Positions 1 through 7,538 of a stretch of 64,000 bases of DNA are shown here, piece after piece. The notes under the pieces were generated by a model. The model did not search any database, had not been told where the DNA came from, and worked only from the letters and a program-made list of their open reading frames with translations. Every line of letters starts with the position of its first letter. Position 1 is the stretch's first letter. The translations under genes were made by a program, and so were the position numbers. The stretch is from Leifsonia xyli (lineage in GTDB: Bacteria > Actinomycetota > Actinomycetes > Actinomycetales > Microbacteriaceae): contig QFQR01000001.1 of NCBI GenBank assembly GCA_003243275.1, positions 124,001 to 188,000 of the forward strand. The letters are read 5' to 3'.

Positions 1-140
1 TCGGTGGAGGGCGAGGGCGCCGGCGGGTTGCTCTGCGTGGGCGTGGGTTCGGGGGTCGGCGTGCAACCCGCGAGAGCGAAGGTGGTCGCGGCGATCGCGA
101 CGAACGCGACGGGGAGGGCGGAAACGCGCGTGCGAGACAT
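1..140 (-). CDS. Lipoprotein, N-terminal part only (runs off the window)
   Basis: Reading the minus strand from the ATG at 138-140 gives an open frame to the window edge, 46 codons long. It has a short basic start (MSRTR), a hydrophobic stretch, and the lipobox L-A-G-C with the lipidated Cys at residue 26. A Pro/Thr/Ser-rich linker (TPTPEPTPTQ...) follows. This is the classic architecture of a Sec-exported lipoprotein held to the outer face of the membrane. A good ribosome binding site (AGGAGAGA) lies just upstream of the ATG. The functional domain is outside the window, so the role is unknown. Divergent from the NTPase gene at 279. Confidence 0.85.
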   Translation of the reverse strand, partial: MSRTRVSALPVAFVAIAATTFALAGCTPTPEPTPTQSNPPAPSPST

Positions 141-266
141 GATTCTCTCCTGTGGTGTGTGGGTTGTCGACTCGCCGAGTGGCGGACTCCGTCGACGCCG
201 TACGAGTAGAACATCATCTTCGCTCATGTTCGGATGGCGCACAACGGTGACGGCGACCGACGCGGA

Positions 267-272
267 TAGAGT
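267..272 (+). promoter_or_regulatory. Leaderless-type -10 element (TAGAGT) for the NTPase gene
   Basis: TAGAGT ends 6 nt before the ATG at 279 and no ribosome binding site lies between, so transcription would start at or next to the start codon. The 138-bp gap 141-278 between this gene and the divergent lipoprotein gene shows nothing else I can name. Confidence 0.5.
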
Positions 273-278
273 CCGCTC

Positions 279-656
279 ATGCGCATCGTGGTGTCCGGGA
301 GTCACTGCACGGGCAAGTCGACTCTGATCGCGGCCTTCGCCTCCCGGCATCCGCGGTTCGAGGTGTACGGCGACCCGCACGAACTCGCCGGCGGCGGCTC
401 GGGGGAGCTGATTCCGGATCTCGTCGAGGATGCCGCGGCGGCGATGGAGTCCGTGGATCTCCTCGTGCTGCTGCCGGTGTCGGACGCGGACGACATCCAC
501 GTTCCCGCCGACGAAGATCGCGAGCTGCGCGCGGAGATGGACGCGGCCCTGCTGGCATTCGCCGACGATCCCGAGCTGGTGCCCGCGTCGATCCGCACGA
601 TCGAACTCGCGGGTTCGCCCGAGCATCGTCTGGCGCTGCTGGAGGACGCGATCTGA
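279..656 (+). CDS. Short P-loop NTPase, probably shortened
   Basis: 125 residues. A P-loop G-S-H-C-T-G-K-S-T sits at residues 7-15, so it should bind ATP or GTP. The second half carries a hydrophobic strand (VDLLVLLPVS) followed by an acidic helix, as in single-domain AAA-type ATP-binding proteins of actinobacteria. As I remember that family, members run to about 170-180 residues and have a segment of roughly 50 residues between the P-loop helix and that strand. Here the two parts are joined by a short Gly-rich stretch (ELAGGGSGEL), which suggests an internal in-frame loss. Substrate unknown. It stands alone between a lipoprotein gene and a tRNA gene. Confidence 0.7.
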   Translation: MRIVVSGSHCTGKSTLIAAFASRHPRFEVYGDPHELAGGGSGELIPDLVEDAAAAMESVDLLVLLPVSDADDIHVPADEDRELRAEMDAALLAFADDPELVPASIRTIELAGSPEHRLALLEDAI

Positions 657-711
657 GAGGGCAGCTGGTCTGGGTGCACGGCCCTGTCGTCGCGCGACCG
701 AGAGTCTCCGA

Positions 712-787
712 TGGTGGGCGATACCAGACTCGAACTGATGACCTCTTCCGTGTGAAGGAAGCGCGCTACCAACTGCGCCAATCGCCC
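712..787 (-). tRNA. tRNA-Val(CAC)
   Basis: On the minus strand the sequence folds as a full cloverleaf: acceptor GGGCGAT pairs with ATCGCCC, D arm GCGC/GCGC, anticodon stem CTTCC/GGAAG with loop TTCACAC, T loop TTCGAGT. The anticodon CAC is complementary to plus 752-754 and reads GUG Val codons. Discriminator A is followed by an encoded CCA (712-714). Its body is nearly the same as tRNA-Val(GAC) at 1139, in the opposite orientation. Confidence 0.95.
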
Positions 788-865
788 GCGACGTCCATCC
801 TGCCACACGCGAGAGGATGCCGAGCGCCAGTCCGGCCGCCTCGCGTCATGCGGCGTGCCTCGGTT

Positions 866-893
866 TTGACCTCACGCGCGGATCGGCTACAGT
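866..893 (+). promoter_or_regulatory. Promoter of the tRNA Gly-Cys-Val cluster
   Basis: TTGACC (866-871), a 16-nt spacer, then TACAGT (888-893), close to the housekeeping sigma consensus. It lies 31 nt before tRNA-Gly, as expected for a stable RNA operon with a short 5' leader. Confidence 0.7.
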
Positions 894-924
894 CGAACAC
901 GCGCGCCGGAGACGGCGAGCGAAT

Positions 925-996
925 GCGGATGTGGCGCAGTGGTAGCGCATCACCTTGCCAAGGTGAGGGTCGCGAGTTCGAATCTCGTCATCCGCT
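925..996 (+). tRNA. tRNA-Gly(GCC)
   Basis: 72 nt. Acceptor GCGGATG/CATCCGC, D arm GCGC/GCGC, anticodon stem TCACC/GGTGA with loop TTGCCAA (anticodon GCC at 957-959), T arm GCGAG-TTCGAAT-CTCGT. Reads GGC and GGU. CCA is not encoded. First gene of a plus-strand tRNA cluster. Confidence 0.96.
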
Positions 997-1035
997 CGTG
1001 TGAGGAGTCTCACGGTCCGACAGGACCGCACACCT

Positions 1036-1106
1036 GGTGGCGTGGCCGAGAGGCGAGGCAGCGGCCTGCAAAGCCGTCCACACGGGTTCGAATCCCGTCG
1101 CCACCT
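1036..1106 (+). tRNA. tRNA-Cys(GCA)
   Basis: 71 nt. Acceptor GGTGGCG/CGCCACC, anticodon stem GCGGC/GCCGT with loop CTGCAAA (anticodon GCA at 1068-1070), T arm ACGGG-TTCGAAT-CCCGT. CCA not encoded. Lies 39 nt after tRNA-Gly, presumably in the same transcript. Confidence 0.95.
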
Positions 1107-1138
1107 CACTCACCAGAACGAAGTCTCGGCTTCGCGAC

Positions 1139-1210
1139 GGGCGATTGGCGCAGCGGTAGCGCGCTTCCCTGACACGGAAGAGGTCACTGGTTCGATCCCA
1201 GTATCGCCCA
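1139..1210 (+). tRNA. tRNA-Val(GAC)
   Basis: 72 nt. Acceptor GGGCGAT/ATCGCCC, anticodon stem CTTCC/GGAAG with loop CTGACAC (anticodon GAC), T loop TTCGATC. Reads GUC and GUU. CCA not encoded. Last tRNA of the cluster, followed directly by a hairpin terminator. Confidence 0.95.
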
Positions 1211-1214
1211 CAGC

Positions 1215-1242
1215 AAACTCCCTCGTAGAAGCGGGGGAGTTT
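1215..1242 (+). terminator. Hairpin terminator of the tRNA cluster
   Basis: AAACTCCC (1215-1222) pairs perfectly with GGGAGTTT (1235-1242) across a 12-nt loop, 4 nt after tRNA-Val. The T run is short (TTT), so the call rests on the stem and position. Confidence 0.6.
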
Positions 1243-1329
1243 CGTGCATTCTGCGGCGGCGTGCCCTCACCATGCGCGCGCGGCTCACCGGGGCTCACCC
1301 GCCGTCAGAACCGCGAGCGAGCGCGCCAC

Positions 1330-1335
1330 TAAACT
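1330..1335 (+). promoter_or_regulatory. Leaderless-type -10 (TAAACT) for thrS
   Basis: TAAACT is followed by 7 nt and then the ATG at 1343. No T-box structure or other leader fits in the 100 bp between the tRNA terminator and thrS. Confidence 0.55.
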
Positions 1336-1342
1336 CGGGGGA

Positions 1343-3298
1343 ATGAGCGCCCAGACCGGTTTCGAGCTGTTTCCCGATCGCTCCGTCATCGCGATCCGCG
1401 TGAACGGCGAGCTGAAGGACAAGGCGTCGACGGTCACCGAGACGGATGTCGTGGAGCCCGTCGAGGCCTCCTCGCCCGACGGTCTGAACATCCTGCGCCA
1501 TTCCACCGCGCACGTCATGGCGCAGGCCGTGCAGCGCATCAACCCGGAGGCGAAGCTCGGCATCGGTCCGCCCGTTCAGGACGGCTTCTACTACGACTTC
1601 GACGTCGCCGAGCACTTCACCCCCGACGATCTGACGGCGATCTCGAAGGAGATGGACCGCATCATCCGCTCCGGGCAGCGGTTCGTGCGTCGCGTGGTCA
1701 CCGACGAGGAGGCGCGCGCCGAGCTCGCGGGAGAGCCGTACAAGCTCGAGCTGATCGGGCTGAAGGGCGGCGCGGACTCCGGCAGCGACGGCGAGAGCGT
1801 CGAGGTGGGCGCCGGCGAGCTGACCATCTACGACAACGTCGACCGCGAAGGCAACGTCGCGTGGAAGGATCTCTGCCGCGGCCCCCACGTGCCGAACACC
1901 GGTGCGCTCGGCGCCTACAAGCTCATGCGCGTCGCCGCCGCCTACTGGCGCGGTTCGGAGAAGAACCCGCAGCTGCAGCGGCTCTACGGCACCGCCTGGG
2001 CGGGCAAGGACGAACTGCGGGCCTACCTCGAACGCCTCGAGGAGGCCGCCAAGCGCGACCACCGCAAGCTCGGCAAGGAGCTCGACCTCTTCAGCTTCCC
2101 CGACGAGATCGGCTCGGGGCTGTCGGTGTGGCATCCGCGGGGTGGCGTCATCCGCATGGAGATGGAGCAGCACGCGCGCCGCCGCCACGTCGAGGGCGGC
2201 TACACCTACGTCTACACCCCGCACATCGCCAAGGAAGACCTCTTCCTGCAGTCGAACCACCTCGTCACCTACAAGGACGGCATGTTCCCGCCGATCGTCA
2301 TGGACGAGGAGCGGGATGCGGACGGCACGGTCACGAAGCAGGGCCAGGACTACTACCTGAAGCCCATGAACTGCCCGATGCACATCCTCATCTACAAGGA
2401 GCGCGCGCGCAGCTACCGTGACCTGCCGATGCGGCTCGCCGAGAACGGCACCGTCTACCGCAACGAGCTCTCGGGCGCGCTGCACGGCCTCACCCGGGTG
2501 CGCGGCTTCACCCAGGACGACTCGCACCTGTTCGTGACCCCCGAGCAGTTGGAGGTGGAGGCCACCAAGGTGCTCGAGTTCGTCATCTCGATGCTGCGCG
2601 ACTTCGGTCTCGATGACTTCGAGCTGGAGCTGTCGATGCGCGACGACGAGAAGTCGAAGTGGATCGGCACCGACGAGTTCTGGGAGTACTCCACGAACGC
2701 GCTGCGCAACGTGGCGACGGCATCCGGGCTCAAGCTCACCGAGATGCCGGGAGAGGCCGCCTTCTACGGCCCCAAGATCGACCTGAAGACGCGGGATGCG
2801 ATCGGCCGCACCTGGCAGCTCTCCACCGTGCAGGTGGACCCGAACCTGCCCGAGCGCTTCGACCTCGAATACACCGACCGCGACGGGCAGAAGAAGCGGC
2901 CCATCATGATCCACCGCGCGCTGTTCGGCTCGATCGAGCGGTTCTTCGCGATCCTGCTCGAGCACTACGCGGGGGCCTTCCCTGTGTGGCTGTCGCCCGT
3001 GCAGGTCGTCGGGGTGCCGGTCGCGGAGGAGTTCGCCGACTATCTCGGTGAGATCATCGCCGGACTCCGCGCCGAGGGGGTGCGGGCCGAGCTCGACGCG
3101 AGCGACGAGCGCATGCAGAAGAAGATCCGCACGCACACCCTCATGAAGGTGCCGTTCCAGCTGATCGCCGGCGCGCAGGATCGTGACGCCGGCACCGTCA
3201 GCTTCCGGTTCCGCGACGGACGGCAGGACAACGGCATCCCGGTCGACGAGGCCCTCGCACGCATCCGCGCAGCGATCGACTCTCACGCCCAGGTCTGA
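1343..3298 (+). CDS. thrS: Threonine--tRNA ligase
   Basis: 651 residues. It charges tRNA-Thr with threonine in the cytoplasm. The N-terminal TGS-like segment is short and weak. The editing domain carries HSTAHVMAQ and GPPVQDGFYYDFD, with the later CRGPH. The class II core begins with the helix MEMEQHARRRH. Its zinc ligands fall in MNCPMH and DDSHLF, and a class II motif lies near MIHRALFGSIERF. The C-terminal 100 residues are the anticodon-binding domain. The ATG at 1343 is chosen because it sits 7 nt after a -10 hexamer and matches the usual family length. An open frame continues upstream to 1244 without a plausible signal. Confidence 0.97.
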   Translation: MSAQTGFELFPDRSVIAIRVNGELKDKASTVTETDVVEPVEASSPDGLNILRHSTAHVMAQAVQRINPEAKLGIGPPVQDGFYYDFDVAEHFTPDDLTAISKEMDRIIRSGQRFVRRVVTDEEARAELAGEPYKLELIGLKGGADSGSDGESVEVGAGELTIYDNVDREGNVAWKDLCRGPHVPNTGALGAYKLMRVAAAYWRGSEKNPQLQRLYGTAWAGKDELRAYLERLEEAAKRDHRKLGKELDLFSFPDEIGSGLSVWHPRGGVIRMEMEQHARRRHVEGGYTYVYTPHIAKEDLFLQSNHLVTYKDGMFPPIVMDEERDADGTVTKQGQDYYLKPMNCPMHILIYKERARSYRDLPMRLAENGTVYRNELSGALHGLTRVRGFTQDDSHLFVTPEQLEVEATKVLEFVISMLRDFGLDDFELELSMRDDEKSKWIGTDEFWEYSTNALRNVATASGLKLTEMPGEAAFYGPKIDLKTRDAIGRTWQLSTVQVDPNLPERFDLEYTDRDGQKKRPIMIHRALFGSIERFFAILLEHYAGAFPVWLSPVQVVGVPVAEEFADYLGEIIAGLRAEGVRAELDASDERMQKKIRTHTLMKVPFQLIAGAQDRDAGTVSFRFRDGRQDNGIPVDEALARIRAAIDSHAQV

Positions 3299-3317
3299 CG
3301 CAGCGGATCCGCGCACG

Positions 3318-3334
3318 ACGCAGGAATCCTGCGT
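3318..3334. repeat. Small palindrome after thrS (ACGCAGGA-a-TCCTGCGT)
   Basis: Two 8-nt arms around a single A, 20 nt after the thrS stop. It could be a short terminator stem or a protein-binding site. There is no T run. Confidence 0.4.
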
Positions 3335-3368
3335 GACGCGCGTCTAGCGCGTGGCCGCGGGGGAGGGC

Positions 3369-3374
3369 TACCGT
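3369..3374 (+). promoter_or_regulatory. Possible -10 (TACCGT) of the S8 protease gene
   Basis: TACCGT fits TANNNT and would give a leader of about 80 nt before the ATG at 3463. No convincing -35 is visible. The leader holds a 14-bp palindrome (3392-3405). Confidence 0.35.
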
Positions 3375-3391
3375 ACCCATCAGGCGTCGGC

Positions 3392-3405
3392 AGACCAGCT
3401 GGTCT
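3392..3405. promoter_or_regulatory. 14-bp perfect palindrome AGACCAGCTGGTCT
   Basis: Perfect dyad just downstream of the putative -10 at 3369 and 57 bp before the protease start codon, where a repressor operator would sit. Parts of the same sequence (CCAGCTGG, GACCAGC) reappear in the rpoZ-coaBC gap near 46124-46169. The binding protein is unknown. Confidence 0.4.
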
Positions 3406-3462
3406 ACCCGCGAACAGGGGCACGGCGCCGGACACCGCACCACCACTCGCGGAGGGGAAGCC

Positions 3463-6400
3463 ATGCGCTCTCGTCGATTCGTCCTCGTGTCCGTCTGCGC
3501 CGCAGCGACGCTCGTCGCCGGGGCGGTCGCCGCTCCGGTCTACGGCGCCACGCCGGCCCCGAGTTTCACGGCGAGCGCGGTGAGCCCCGACGGGCCACCC
3601 GTCGACGGAGCCCGCAGCAAGACAGGCCAGTTGGCGGAGAGCGACCCGGCGTTGCTCGCACGCGCGGATGCCGCGGTGATCCCCGTGATGGTCAAGGTCG
3701 ATGTCGATCCGGTCGCGTCCTACACGGGCGACGTCGACGGCTACCCGGCGACGAGCCCCGAGGTGACCGGCAAGCCGCTCTCGCTCAGCGACCCGAACGT
3801 CAAGAAGTACCTCGCCTACGTCACGAGCGTGATCGCCGACACCCAGGCGGCGATCACGCGCGCCGTGCCGAGCGCGAAGTCGCTCGAGAGCTACGCGGTC
3901 GCCTACGGCGGACTCGCCATGACGGTCAAGGCGCGGGATGCGAAGGCCGTGCTCGCGACGCCCGGCGTCGCCGCCGTGCAAGACAACTCGCTGCGCCAGC
4001 TGCCGGACTCCGACACGGGCTCGCTCGCGGCATCCACGGCCGCCGTCGCGGCGAACGGGGCGGCCGTCGCGGCGGGCAGCACCCTCGACAACGACGCGAG
4101 CAGCTTCATCGGCGCGGATGCGGTCTGGCCCTCGCTCGGCGGCCGCGACAAGGCCGGGCAGGGCGTCATCGTGGGTGTGATCGACACCGGCATCTGGCCC
4201 GAGCATCCGATGCTCGCCGACAACGGCATCCCGAAGCCGGCAGGCGGCCCCTGGGCCTGCGACTTCGGCACGGGCGGCGATGCCGCGTTCGCCTGCAACG
4301 ACAAGCTCGTCGGCGCCTACGCCTTCCTCGACGCCTACGCCGCCCTGAACACCATCGGAGCGGAGGACTTCTGCTCGCCGACCGGATGCTCGGCGCGCGA
4401 CTCCGACGGTCACGGCACCCACACCGCCACCACCGCGGCGGGCGACTACGTCGCGAGCGCGCCGATCTTCGGCGTCGACCGCGGCCCGGTCAGCGGGATC
4501 GCACCCGGCGCATCCGTCATCGCGTATCGCGCCCTCGGGCCGCAGGGCGGATACACCTCCGACCTGCTCGCCGCGGTGCAGCAGGCGATCATCGACGGCG
4601 TCGACGTCATCAACTACTCGGTGAGCGGCTCCGCCTCGGTGTACTCGGATGCCGTCGAACTCGCCTTCCTCGACGCCTACGCCGCGGGGATCTCGGTGAA
4701 CGCCTCGGCGGGCAACGACGGCCCGGGCGCCTCGACGGCGAACCACGCCGGTCCGTGGGTGACCACCGTCGCGGCCTCCACCTTCAACCGGCAGTTCGCG
4801 TCGACCCTGACCCTCACCTCGACCGACGGGACGAGCTTCACCAAGACCGGTTCGACCCTCACCCAGGGCGTGACCAACGCCCCCGTGGTGCTCGCGGCAT
4901 CCGTCGCCGGATACACGGGCGGCGCGCGCTGTGAAGCCCCCTTCGCCGCCGGTGCGGTCACCGGTCAGGTGGTCGTCTGCGAGCGCGGCGGCAACGGGCG
5001 CGTCGAGAAGGGCTACAACGCCCTCCAGGGCGGCGCCGCGGGCATGATCCTCTACAACCCGACCGCGAGCGATGTCGAGACCGACAACCACTTCCTCCCC
5101 GCGATCCACCTCGAAGGCCCCAACGACGCGCTGCTGGCATACCTGGGTGCCCACCCGGGCGTGACGGCCACCTGGGCCGAGGGGCAGTCGAGCTCCGCGC
5201 AGGGTGACGTGATGGCCGGTTTCAGCTCGCGCGGTCCGATCGGCGAGTTCCTGAAGCCCGACATCACGGCGCCGGGCGTGCAGATCCTCGCGGGGCTCAC
5301 ACCGGCGTCCACGGATCTGGCGACCGGGCCGCAGGGCCAGCTCTACCAGGCCATCGCGGGCACCTCGATGTCGTCGCCGCACGCCGCGGGCGTCTCGGCG
5401 CTCGTCATCGCCGCGCACCCGACGTGGACCCCCGGCCAGGTGAAGTCGGCGCTCATGACCTCGTCGCTGCAGAGCGTCACCAACCCCGACGGCAGCGCGG
5501 CCGGCGTGTTCGACCGTGGTGCGGGCAGCATCCGGGCCAACCGCGCGGTCGCCCCGACGCTCACGATCAGCGAGACGGCGGCCGACTTCCGCGCGAGCGC
5601 GAAGGATCCGCTCAGCCGGCTCGACCTCAACATCCCGAGCGTGCTCGTGGACCCGTTGCCCGGTGCCGCGATCGTGAAGCGCACGGTCACCAACGTGAGC
5701 GGAAGCTCGCAGAGCTTCGCGGTGAGCTCGACGATCGCGGGCGGGGTGAAGGCCTACATCAACCCCTCCTCGTTCTCTCTTGCACCGGGTGCGTCGCGCA
5801 CTCTCACGATCGTGTTGAGCGGAATCGGAGCGGCCGACGGCTGGCACGAGGGACAGATCACGATCGCGCCGAGGCGTGGCAGCGCGAACCCGGTGGTGCT
5901 GCCGGTGGCCGTCGATGTCGGCGAGGCGTCGCTCTCGCTCGCGCAGTCGTGCGCCCCCGCGACCATCAAGGCGGGCAAGACCTCCACCTGCACGGTGACG
6001 GCGTCGAGCTCGCTCCCGGTGGACGTGACCGCGAAGATCGACGTGCTCGCGAGCCCGCTGCTCAAGGTCTCCACCGTCACCGCCCCCGCCACCAAGCGCC
6101 CGCTCGGCGCGAGCTGGTCGGGAACCCTCACGGCCGCCTCCCCACCGAAGATCGACGCGATCGACGCCGTCGACCCGGGGGAGACGGTGAGCGGCGGCTA
6201 CCTGCCGCTGTCGACCTTCGGCATCGCGCCCGTCGACGGCATGGGAGATGAGAGCATCGTCAACTTCACCGTGCCGAGCTTCGTCTACGGCGGCGAGGTC
6301 TACGACCGGATCGGGGTGGTCTCCAACGGCTACGTCGTGATCGGTGGCGGAGCCGCGGGGGATGTCGAATACGCCCCACCCGCATCCTTCCCCGACGAGG

Positions 6401-6870
6401 CGACCCCGAACAACGTCATCGCCCCGTTCTGGACCGACCTCAACCCGGCCGCCGGCGGCGCGATCCGCGTGGGGACGCTCAGCGACGGCGCAGGCGCGCA
6501 ATACCTCGTGGTCGACTGGGCGGGTGTGCCGGCGTGGAGCGGTGGTGACAACACCTTCCAGGTCTGGATCCAGCTCGGTGCGACCGAGGACAGCTGGATG
6601 ACGTACGACGGACCGCTCACCGCCGACACGGCGTCCGGCTCGCTCACGGGTGCCGAGAACCGCACCGGCACCAGCGGCGTGACCGTCGCGAACGTCGACA
6701 CGAGCAAGGCCTACGTGCTCCGCACCAGCCCCCCGACCGCGGGCGGGGCGGTCACCTTCGACTACACCGTCAAGGGGCTCCTGCGCGGCACCTGGTCGAC
6801 GTCGGCGACACTCCGTTCGGACGCCATCAACACCATCCCGATCGAGGTGACCAAGATCAAGGTCAAGTAG
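3463..6870 (+). CDS. Secreted subtilisin-like serine protease (S8) with PA domain
   Basis: 1135 residues, exported. The signal peptide MRSRRFVLVSVCAAATLVAG is followed by a likely cleavage near residue 29. Residues ~60-175 look like an I9-type inhibitor propeptide. The S8 catalytic residues are Asp241 (VIDTGIWPEHP), His317 (DGHGTH), Asn418 (SAGNDGPG) and Ser635 (GTSMSSPHAAG). A protease-associated domain (about 470-570) is inserted between Asn and Ser, as in plant-type subtilases. A fibronectin-like domain follows (about 735-795) and then a long C-terminal region of repeated beta character with no membrane anchor or sorting signal. It probably degrades extracellular protein for nutrition. Strong ribosome binding site GGAGGGGA before the ATG. 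It sits between thrS and the HIT gene. Confidence 0.95.
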   Translation: MRSRRFVLVSVCAAATLVAGAVAAPVYGATPAPSFTASAVSPDGPPVDGARSKTGQLAESDPALLARADAAVIPVMVKVDVDPVASYTGDVDGYPATSPEVTGKPLSLSDPNVKKYLAYVTSVIADTQAAITRAVPSAKSLESYAVAYGGLAMTVKARDAKAVLATPGVAAVQDNSLRQLPDSDTGSLAASTAAVAANGAAVAAGSTLDNDASSFIGADAVWPSLGGRDKAGQGVIVGVIDTGIWPEHPMLADNGIPKPAGGPWACDFGTGGDAAFACNDKLVGAYAFLDAYAALNTIGAEDFCSPTGCSARDSDGHGTHTATTAAGDYVASAPIFGVDRGPVSGIAPGASVIAYRALGPQGGYTSDLLAAVQQAIIDGVDVINYSVSGSASVYSDAVELAFLDAYAAGISVNASAGNDGPGASTANHAGPWVTTVAASTFNRQFASTLTLTSTDGTSFTKTGSTLTQGVTNAPVVLAASVAGYTGGARCEAPFAAGAVTGQVVVCERGGNGRVEKGYNALQGGAAGMILYNPTASDVETDNHFLPAIHLEGPNDALLAYLGAHPGVTATWAEGQSSSAQGDVMAGFSSRGPIGEFLKPDITAPGVQILAGLTPASTDLATGPQGQLYQAIAGTSMSSPHAAGVSALVIAAHPTWTPGQVKSALMTSSLQSVTNPDGSAAGVFDRGAGSIRANRAVAPTLTISETAADFRASAKDPLSRLDLNIPSVLVDPLPGAAIVKRTVTNVSGSSQSFAVSSTIAGGVKAYINPSSFSLAPGASRTLTIVLSGIGAADGWHEGQITIAPRRGSANPVVLPVAVDVGEASLSLAQSCAPATIKAGKTSTCTVTASSSLPVDVTAKIDVLASPLLKVSTVTAPATKRPLGASWSGTLTAASPPKIDAIDAVDPGETVSGGYLPLSTFGIAPVDGMGDESIVNFTVPSFVYGGEVYDRIGVVSNGYVVIGGGAAGDVEYAPPASFPDEATPNNVIAPFWTDLNPAAGGAIRVGTLSDGAGAQYLVVDWAGVPAWSGGDNTFQVWIQLGATEDSWMTYDGPLTADTASGSLTGAENRTGTSGVTVANVDTSKAYVLRTSPPTAGGAVTFDYTVKGLLRGTWSTSATLRSDAINTIPIEVTKIKVK

Positions 6871-6873
6871 CCT
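6868..6873 (+). promoter_or_regulatory. -10 element (TAGCCT) overlapping the protease stop codon
   Basis: The protease stop TAG (6868-6870) is the first half of TAGCCT, which lies 7 nt before the ATG of the HIT gene. This is a leaderless-type promoter for the next gene. Confidence 0.5.
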
Positions 6874-6880
6874 GGGGGCG

Positions 6881-7450
6881 ATGACACGCGACTACGACGG
6901 CACCGAGTATCCCGAGGTCGAGCCGTCCGGGGACTTCGTCGGCGTGCCCGACGGCTTCGCCAGACTCTGGACCCCGCACCGCATCGCCTACATCGAGCAA
7001 GGCGGTGGCTCGCCGGGCGATGACTGCGTCTTCTGCACGGCTCCGACGCTCGACGACGAGCAGGCGCTCATCGTGCACCGCGGCGTCAGCGCCTACGTGA
7101 TCCTCAACCTGTTCCCCTACAACAGCGGCCATCTGCTCGTCGTGCCGTATCGCCACGTCGCGCTCTACGACGAGGCGGATGCCGCCGAGGTCGCCGAGCT
7201 CGGTGCCCTCACGCAGACGGCGATGCGGGTCATCCGGCAGACCTCGCACGCGGATGGCTTCAACCTCGGCATGAACCAGGGCGCGATCGCGGGCGCAGGC
7301 ATCGCCGCTCACCTGCACCAGCACGTCGTGCCGCGCTGGGCGACGGATGCGAACTTCTTCCCGATCATCGGACGCACCAAGGCCCTGCCGAAGCTGCTCG
7401 GCGAGGTGCGGCAGGAGCTCGCCAAGGCCTGGCCCGCGCCCGCCGGCTGA
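6881..7450 (+). CDS. HIT family nucleotide hydrolase/phosphorylase
   Basis: 189 residues. The histidine triad HLHQH (His144, His146, His148) and the zinc-type pair Cys49/Cys52 (DCVFC) place it in the HIT superfamily, in the branch resembling Ap4A phosphorylase or hydrolase. These cleave dinucleoside polyphosphates or nucleotide conjugates in the cytoplasm through a covalent nucleotidyl-histidine. HIT genes of this type commonly lie next to thrS in actinobacteria; here the S8 protease separates them. Start chosen from the -10 at 6868. The exact substrate cannot be told from sequence. Confidence 0.9.
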   Translation: MTRDYDGTEYPEVEPSGDFVGVPDGFARLWTPHRIAYIEQGGGSPGDDCVFCTAPTLDDEQALIVHRGVSAYVILNLFPYNSGHLLVVPYRHVALYDEADAAEVAELGALTQTAMRVIRQTSHADGFNLGMNQGAIAGAGIAAHLHQHVVPRWATDANFFPIIGRTKALPKLLGEVRQELAKAWPAPAG

Positions 7451-7525
7451 CCGTCACGAGGATGCCACCGGCATCCCTGTGGCGTCACGTGTCGCGCGCG
7501 ACGGATCGCGCCCGCGGAGGCGGAA

Positions 7526-7531
7526 TAGAAT
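7526..7531 (+). promoter_or_regulatory. Leaderless-type -10 (TAGAAT) for pdxS-pdxT
   Basis: TAGAAT followed by 7 nt and the ATG at 7539. Best match to consensus among the leaderless-type promoters in the window. Confidence 0.6.
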
Positions 7532-7538
7532 CGCCTGC

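Noticed and set aside
712..1210. tRNA genes as an integration (att) site
   Set aside because: No integrase, no repeated tRNA 3' ends and no foreign-looking genes follow; the region leads directly into thrS.
3283..6501. A 1072-codon minus-strand frame opposite the S8 protease
   Set aside because: Shadow of the protease reading frame, with low-complexity Arg/Gly/Val composition and no ribosome binding site.
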